Below are positions 5,090 to 6,604 of a stretch of DNA of 6,604 bases, in pieces; the stretch's first letter is position 1, and every line of letters begins with the position of its first letter. The translations under genes and the position numbers were made by a program. The notes below the pieces were generated by a model. The model did no database searches. It was not told the origin of the DNA and saw only the letters and a list, made by a program, of their open reading frames with translations. Source of the stretch: FEN-727 sp036508635 (GTDB taxonomy: Bacteria > Actinomycetota > Geothermincolia > Fen-727 > Anoxymicrobiaceae); NCBI GenBank assembly GCA_036508635.1, contig DATCGY010000124.1, positions 1-6,604 on the forward strand. Reading direction: 5' to 3'.

Positions 5090-5470
5090 GGGTTCCTCCA
5101 GACTGGCTAGACCGCCTCGTGCTTACCTGGCCCCATCGTAGCGCCCGCGGATGTGGCGCTGCAATCGATCGGGCGAGAGAGAGTCGGCACCAGGGGCACG
5201 TGCAACCTACGAAGTGGTTCAGGCGTAAGTTTCCGATCGGGGGGAAAATGACGGCGCGGGCAGTGGGCAGGTGGGCAGCACTTTCTCGCCTGTCAACTTC
5301 TCGAGCGCCCCCGGCACTTGGCCCGCCTCTTGCCGGGTAACTCGCTTGCTGACTCTTGGCTTTTTTCGAGGATGCCTCAGGGCGAGTCAGCGGGCCACAT
5401 GAAATCCGGCGATAGACTCCCCTACCCTAGCGCCGCCCGGTCTTTCCCGGGTACCAGCTCGGCTATCTCC
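5090..5470. other. Intergenic region between lipoprotein and membrane-protein genes
   Basis: About 380 bases without a convincing gene. It holds several dyads: CCCGG 5436-5440 / CCGGG 5447-5451 (19 bases past the lipoprotein stop), the longer inverted repeat at 5344-5395, and CCCGGCA 5310-5316 / TGCCGGG 5331-5337. There are three GGGCAG copies at 5258, 5265 and 5273. The promoter for the membrane-protein gene should lie here; a perfect minus-strand TTGACA at 5296-5291 has no -10 partner at normal spacing. Confidence 0.4.
5344..5395 (-). terminator. Long inverted repeat downstream of the lipoprotein gene
   Basis: GCTGACTC 5348-5355 and GAGTCAGC 5384-5391 are perfectly complementary. The stem extends to 12 pairs (5344-5355 with 5384-5395) with two G-T wobbles on the plus-strand reading. 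The 28-base loop contains a T6 run at 5361-5366 and a small inner hairpin GAGG/CCTC. It lies about 75 bases beyond the lipoprotein stop. It has no T-run immediately after the stem on either strand, so a 3'-end or regulatory role is only suggested. Confidence 0.3.
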
Positions 5471-6253
5471 TTACTTGAAGGTGAAGGTGTCGACAATCGC
5501 CTCGAGATAACCCCCGAACTTCACCTTATCAAACTGGACGACCGAGCCGGGCGGATAGGCGCCGAGGTCGCCGGAATGAAGGAGTTCGGTGAGCTCAAAG
5601 CAGACGCCCTTGTGCAGGGTCCGGTATATCCTCTCCTCGTAGGTGTTCCCGGCAGCGCCTTCGCTCGACGTGAAGATGCCAAACGTGGCGCCGCTAATGG
5701 TGGTCGTTCCATCGGCCACTTCCATGGAGCCCGCTACGGGAACATTCCACTTCGCGGTCACGGCCGGGGCCGAGCTCGCTCCGATGTTTACGCTGGCTTC
5801 CACCAGGTTCGTTCCCTTAAAGAGGCTCTGAGGAAGGACGATCGCCACCACCGGCGTCTGAGTAAGCGGAAGGAAACCCTCGAAACCCTTCGTCTGGAGC
5901 GTGGTGTCCTTCGGTCGCTCGAGCGAAAACCCGTACTTGCTGTTCACGTAGCCGACCGTAGACACCCCCGGAATGATCTGGGGCAGGGTTCTGGTTGTGG
6001 TCGAGGAGGAAGAGATCGAAGAGGACGTGGTCGAGGACGGGGTGGTTGCGGAGGTACTCGGGGCGGTCGTCGTCGAGGAGGGAACGGTCGTCGAGGATGT
6101 GGAGCTCTGAGCGCTCGTTGACACCGCTAGGCTTGTCGACGTGCTCGCACTGGCTGTGGTCGACGACGAACCGCCTCCTCCGCATGCGCTCAAGAAGAGA
6201 AGACCGGCGACGACGATCACGCCTGGAACGATGCGGACCTCGAGTCTTCTCAT
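5471..6253 (-). CDS. Secreted lipoprotein with Ser/Thr-rich stalk and PsbP-like domain
   Basis: A 260-residue protein starting at ATG 6251-6253, chosen because AAGGGAG lies six bases upstream and the signal peptide then begins correctly; the frame is open 42 bases further upstream without an RBS. Residues 1-23 are a lipoprotein signal peptide (basic start, hydrophobic core, lipobox LSAC), with Cys24 the expected lipidated residue followed by four Gly. Residues 29-89 are almost entirely Ser, Thr, Ala and Pro, a flexible stalk through the cell envelope and a possible O-glycosylation region. Residues 100-260 form a globular domain opening with YVNSKYGFSLERP, the pattern seen at the start of PsbP-like and related extracellular alpha/beta domains, and ending VDTFTFK. 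Ligand and role unknown. It seems monocistronic. Confidence 0.85.
   Translation of the reverse strand: MRRLEVRIVPGVIVVAGLLFLSACGGGGSSSTTASASTSTSLAVSTSAQSSTSSTTVPSSTTTAPSTSATTPSSTTSSSISSSSTTTRTLPQIIPGVSTVGYVNSKYGFSLERPKDTTLQTKGFEGFLPLTQTPVVAIVLPQSLFKGTNLVEASVNIGASSAPAVTAKWNVPVAGSMEVADGTTTISGATFGIFTSSEGAAGNTYEERIYRTLHKGVCFELTELLHSGDLGAYPPGSVVQFDKVKFGGYLEAIVDTFTFK
5993..6169 (-). repeat. Low-complexity Ser/Thr codon tract in the lipoprotein gene
   Basis: About 180 bases made of AGC, TCG, ACG, ACC, TCC and similar codons give the stalk. The plus-strand reading shows repeated GTCGTCGAGG/GAGGA units. Such tracts expand and contract easily, so its length may vary between relatives. Confidence 0.6.
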
Positions 6254-6535
6254 CCGGGGCTCCCTTCGCGCGAGAGAACTACTAGGAAACAGCATTCACC
6301 AGGACGGCGGTCGTCCCTGCTGATGTTCCCACCCGTCCGTTCGAGAACCCCACCCACACACCATGGCATCATCGTGATGAACAACGGCTCCAGCTGTACA
6401 TCTTGGCTGCTCCCGACCCTCCGCTGAAATGACGACGAGCTGCACATGTTAGGCCAGTTTTAGCAGCGCTTTCGCGGCCGTGACGGCGCTTGCGCCTTGT
6501 GCTGGCACCGGCGTCGCACGACCAGGTAGGCAGCC
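6254..6535. other. Gene-poor region upstream of the lipoprotein
   Basis: No convincing gene is seen. Short open frames on both strands are Arg/Ser/Cys-rich and lack ribosome binding sites. A near-exact ten-base direct repeat, AGCTGTACAT 6392-6401 and AGCTGCACAT 6438-6447, lies about 140-190 bases before the lipoprotein start and might be paired regulator sites. The lipoprotein promoter should be here, but I see no clear -35/-10 pair. Confidence 0.35.
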
Positions 6536-6604
6536 TCACCCAACCTCGGGAATCCAACTGACCGTGTATTCCAGACCCCCAGTGCTGGTGTCAAGCGCGG
6601 GCTG
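6536..6604 (-). CDS. Possible C-terminal end of a further minus-strand gene
   Basis: The minus-strand frame entering at the right edge is open for 22 codons and ends at TGA 6538-6536. The residues (ALDTSTGGLEYTVSWIPEVG at the end) look protein-like, with strand-forming YTVSW, unlike the other two frames. It is too short to be sure, and a TTGACA inside it (6594-6589) could instead be promoter DNA. No family recognised. Confidence 0.3.
   Translation of the reverse strand, partial: QPALDTSTGGLEYTVSWIPEVG

Noticed and set aside
5258..5278. Three GGGCAG copies as a possible tandem repeat
   Set aside because: The units are only six bases with uneven spacing of seven and eight; too little to call a repeat array.
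5291..5296. Perfect minus-strand -35 hexamer TTGACA upstream of the three-TM gene
   Set aside because: No acceptable -10 at 16-19 bases, and about 200 bases from the start codon.
5318..6121. Long plus-strand open frame of 267 codons opposite the lipoprotein
   Set aside because: It is the mirror of the lipoprotein gene; its Gly/Arg-rich end is the complement of the Ser/Thr codon tract. The minus-strand product has a lipobox, RBS and domain signature.
6339..6348. GTTCGAGAAC resembling a tRNA T-loop
   Set aside because: The flanking bases do not form a T-stem, and no anticodon or acceptor arm can be found around it.
6589..6594. Perfect minus-strand TTGACA near the right edge
   Set aside because: It lies within the possible partial coding frame (Leu-Asp-Thr codons) and has no good -10 at normal spacing.

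Overview
The window looks like chromosomal DNA of a GC-rich (around 60% by eye) bacterium, probably an actinomycetote. The pointers are a dodecin of the type seen in Mycobacterium (Rv0379), a lipoprotein with a long Ser/Thr stalk as is common in high-GC Gram-positives, and frequent GTG starts. A Cys-rich DUF6485 protein and an apparent tRNA-Sec relic would fit an anaerobic or facultative lineage. The taxonomic assignment is inference; there is no rRNA or other marker gene here.

Layout. Plus strand, left: the 3' end of an unrecognised gene (1-144); a gene-poor stretch (145-598) with a degenerate selenocysteine-tRNA-like sequence (301-394); a dodecin (599-820); and a tiny single-pass membrane protein (1009-1140). 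Everything certain to the right of that lies on the minus strand. In order of transcription within each unit these are: a Ser/Thr-stalk lipoprotein (6253 to 5471); a pair made of a three-TM membrane protein (5089 to 4799) and an acidic protein of unknown function (4788 to 3952), with a strong intrinsic terminator at 4027-4060; a RidA-family deaminase (3758 to 3300); and a pair made of a DUF6485 Cys-rich protein (3087 to 2884) and a GT-C glycosyltransferase of the ArnT/PMT type (2865 to 1417). The last 23 codons at the right edge may be the end of another minus-strand gene.

How the genes work together. No single pathway ties the window together. RidA (enamine/imine detoxification) and dodecin (small-ligand or metal storage) are housekeeping-type functions. 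The GT-C enzyme would glycosylate lipids or proteins at the membrane using a polyprenyl-phosphate sugar, and the DUF6485 protein is probably co-transcribed with it. I see no phage, insertion-sequence, CRISPR or toxin-antitoxin signal. The observations most worth a second look are the tRNA-Sec relic, the dodecin lacking the usual flavin-stacking tryptophan, the unannotated-size membrane peptide at 1009-1140, and the intrinsic terminator that lies inside the 3' end of the acidic protein's reading frame.
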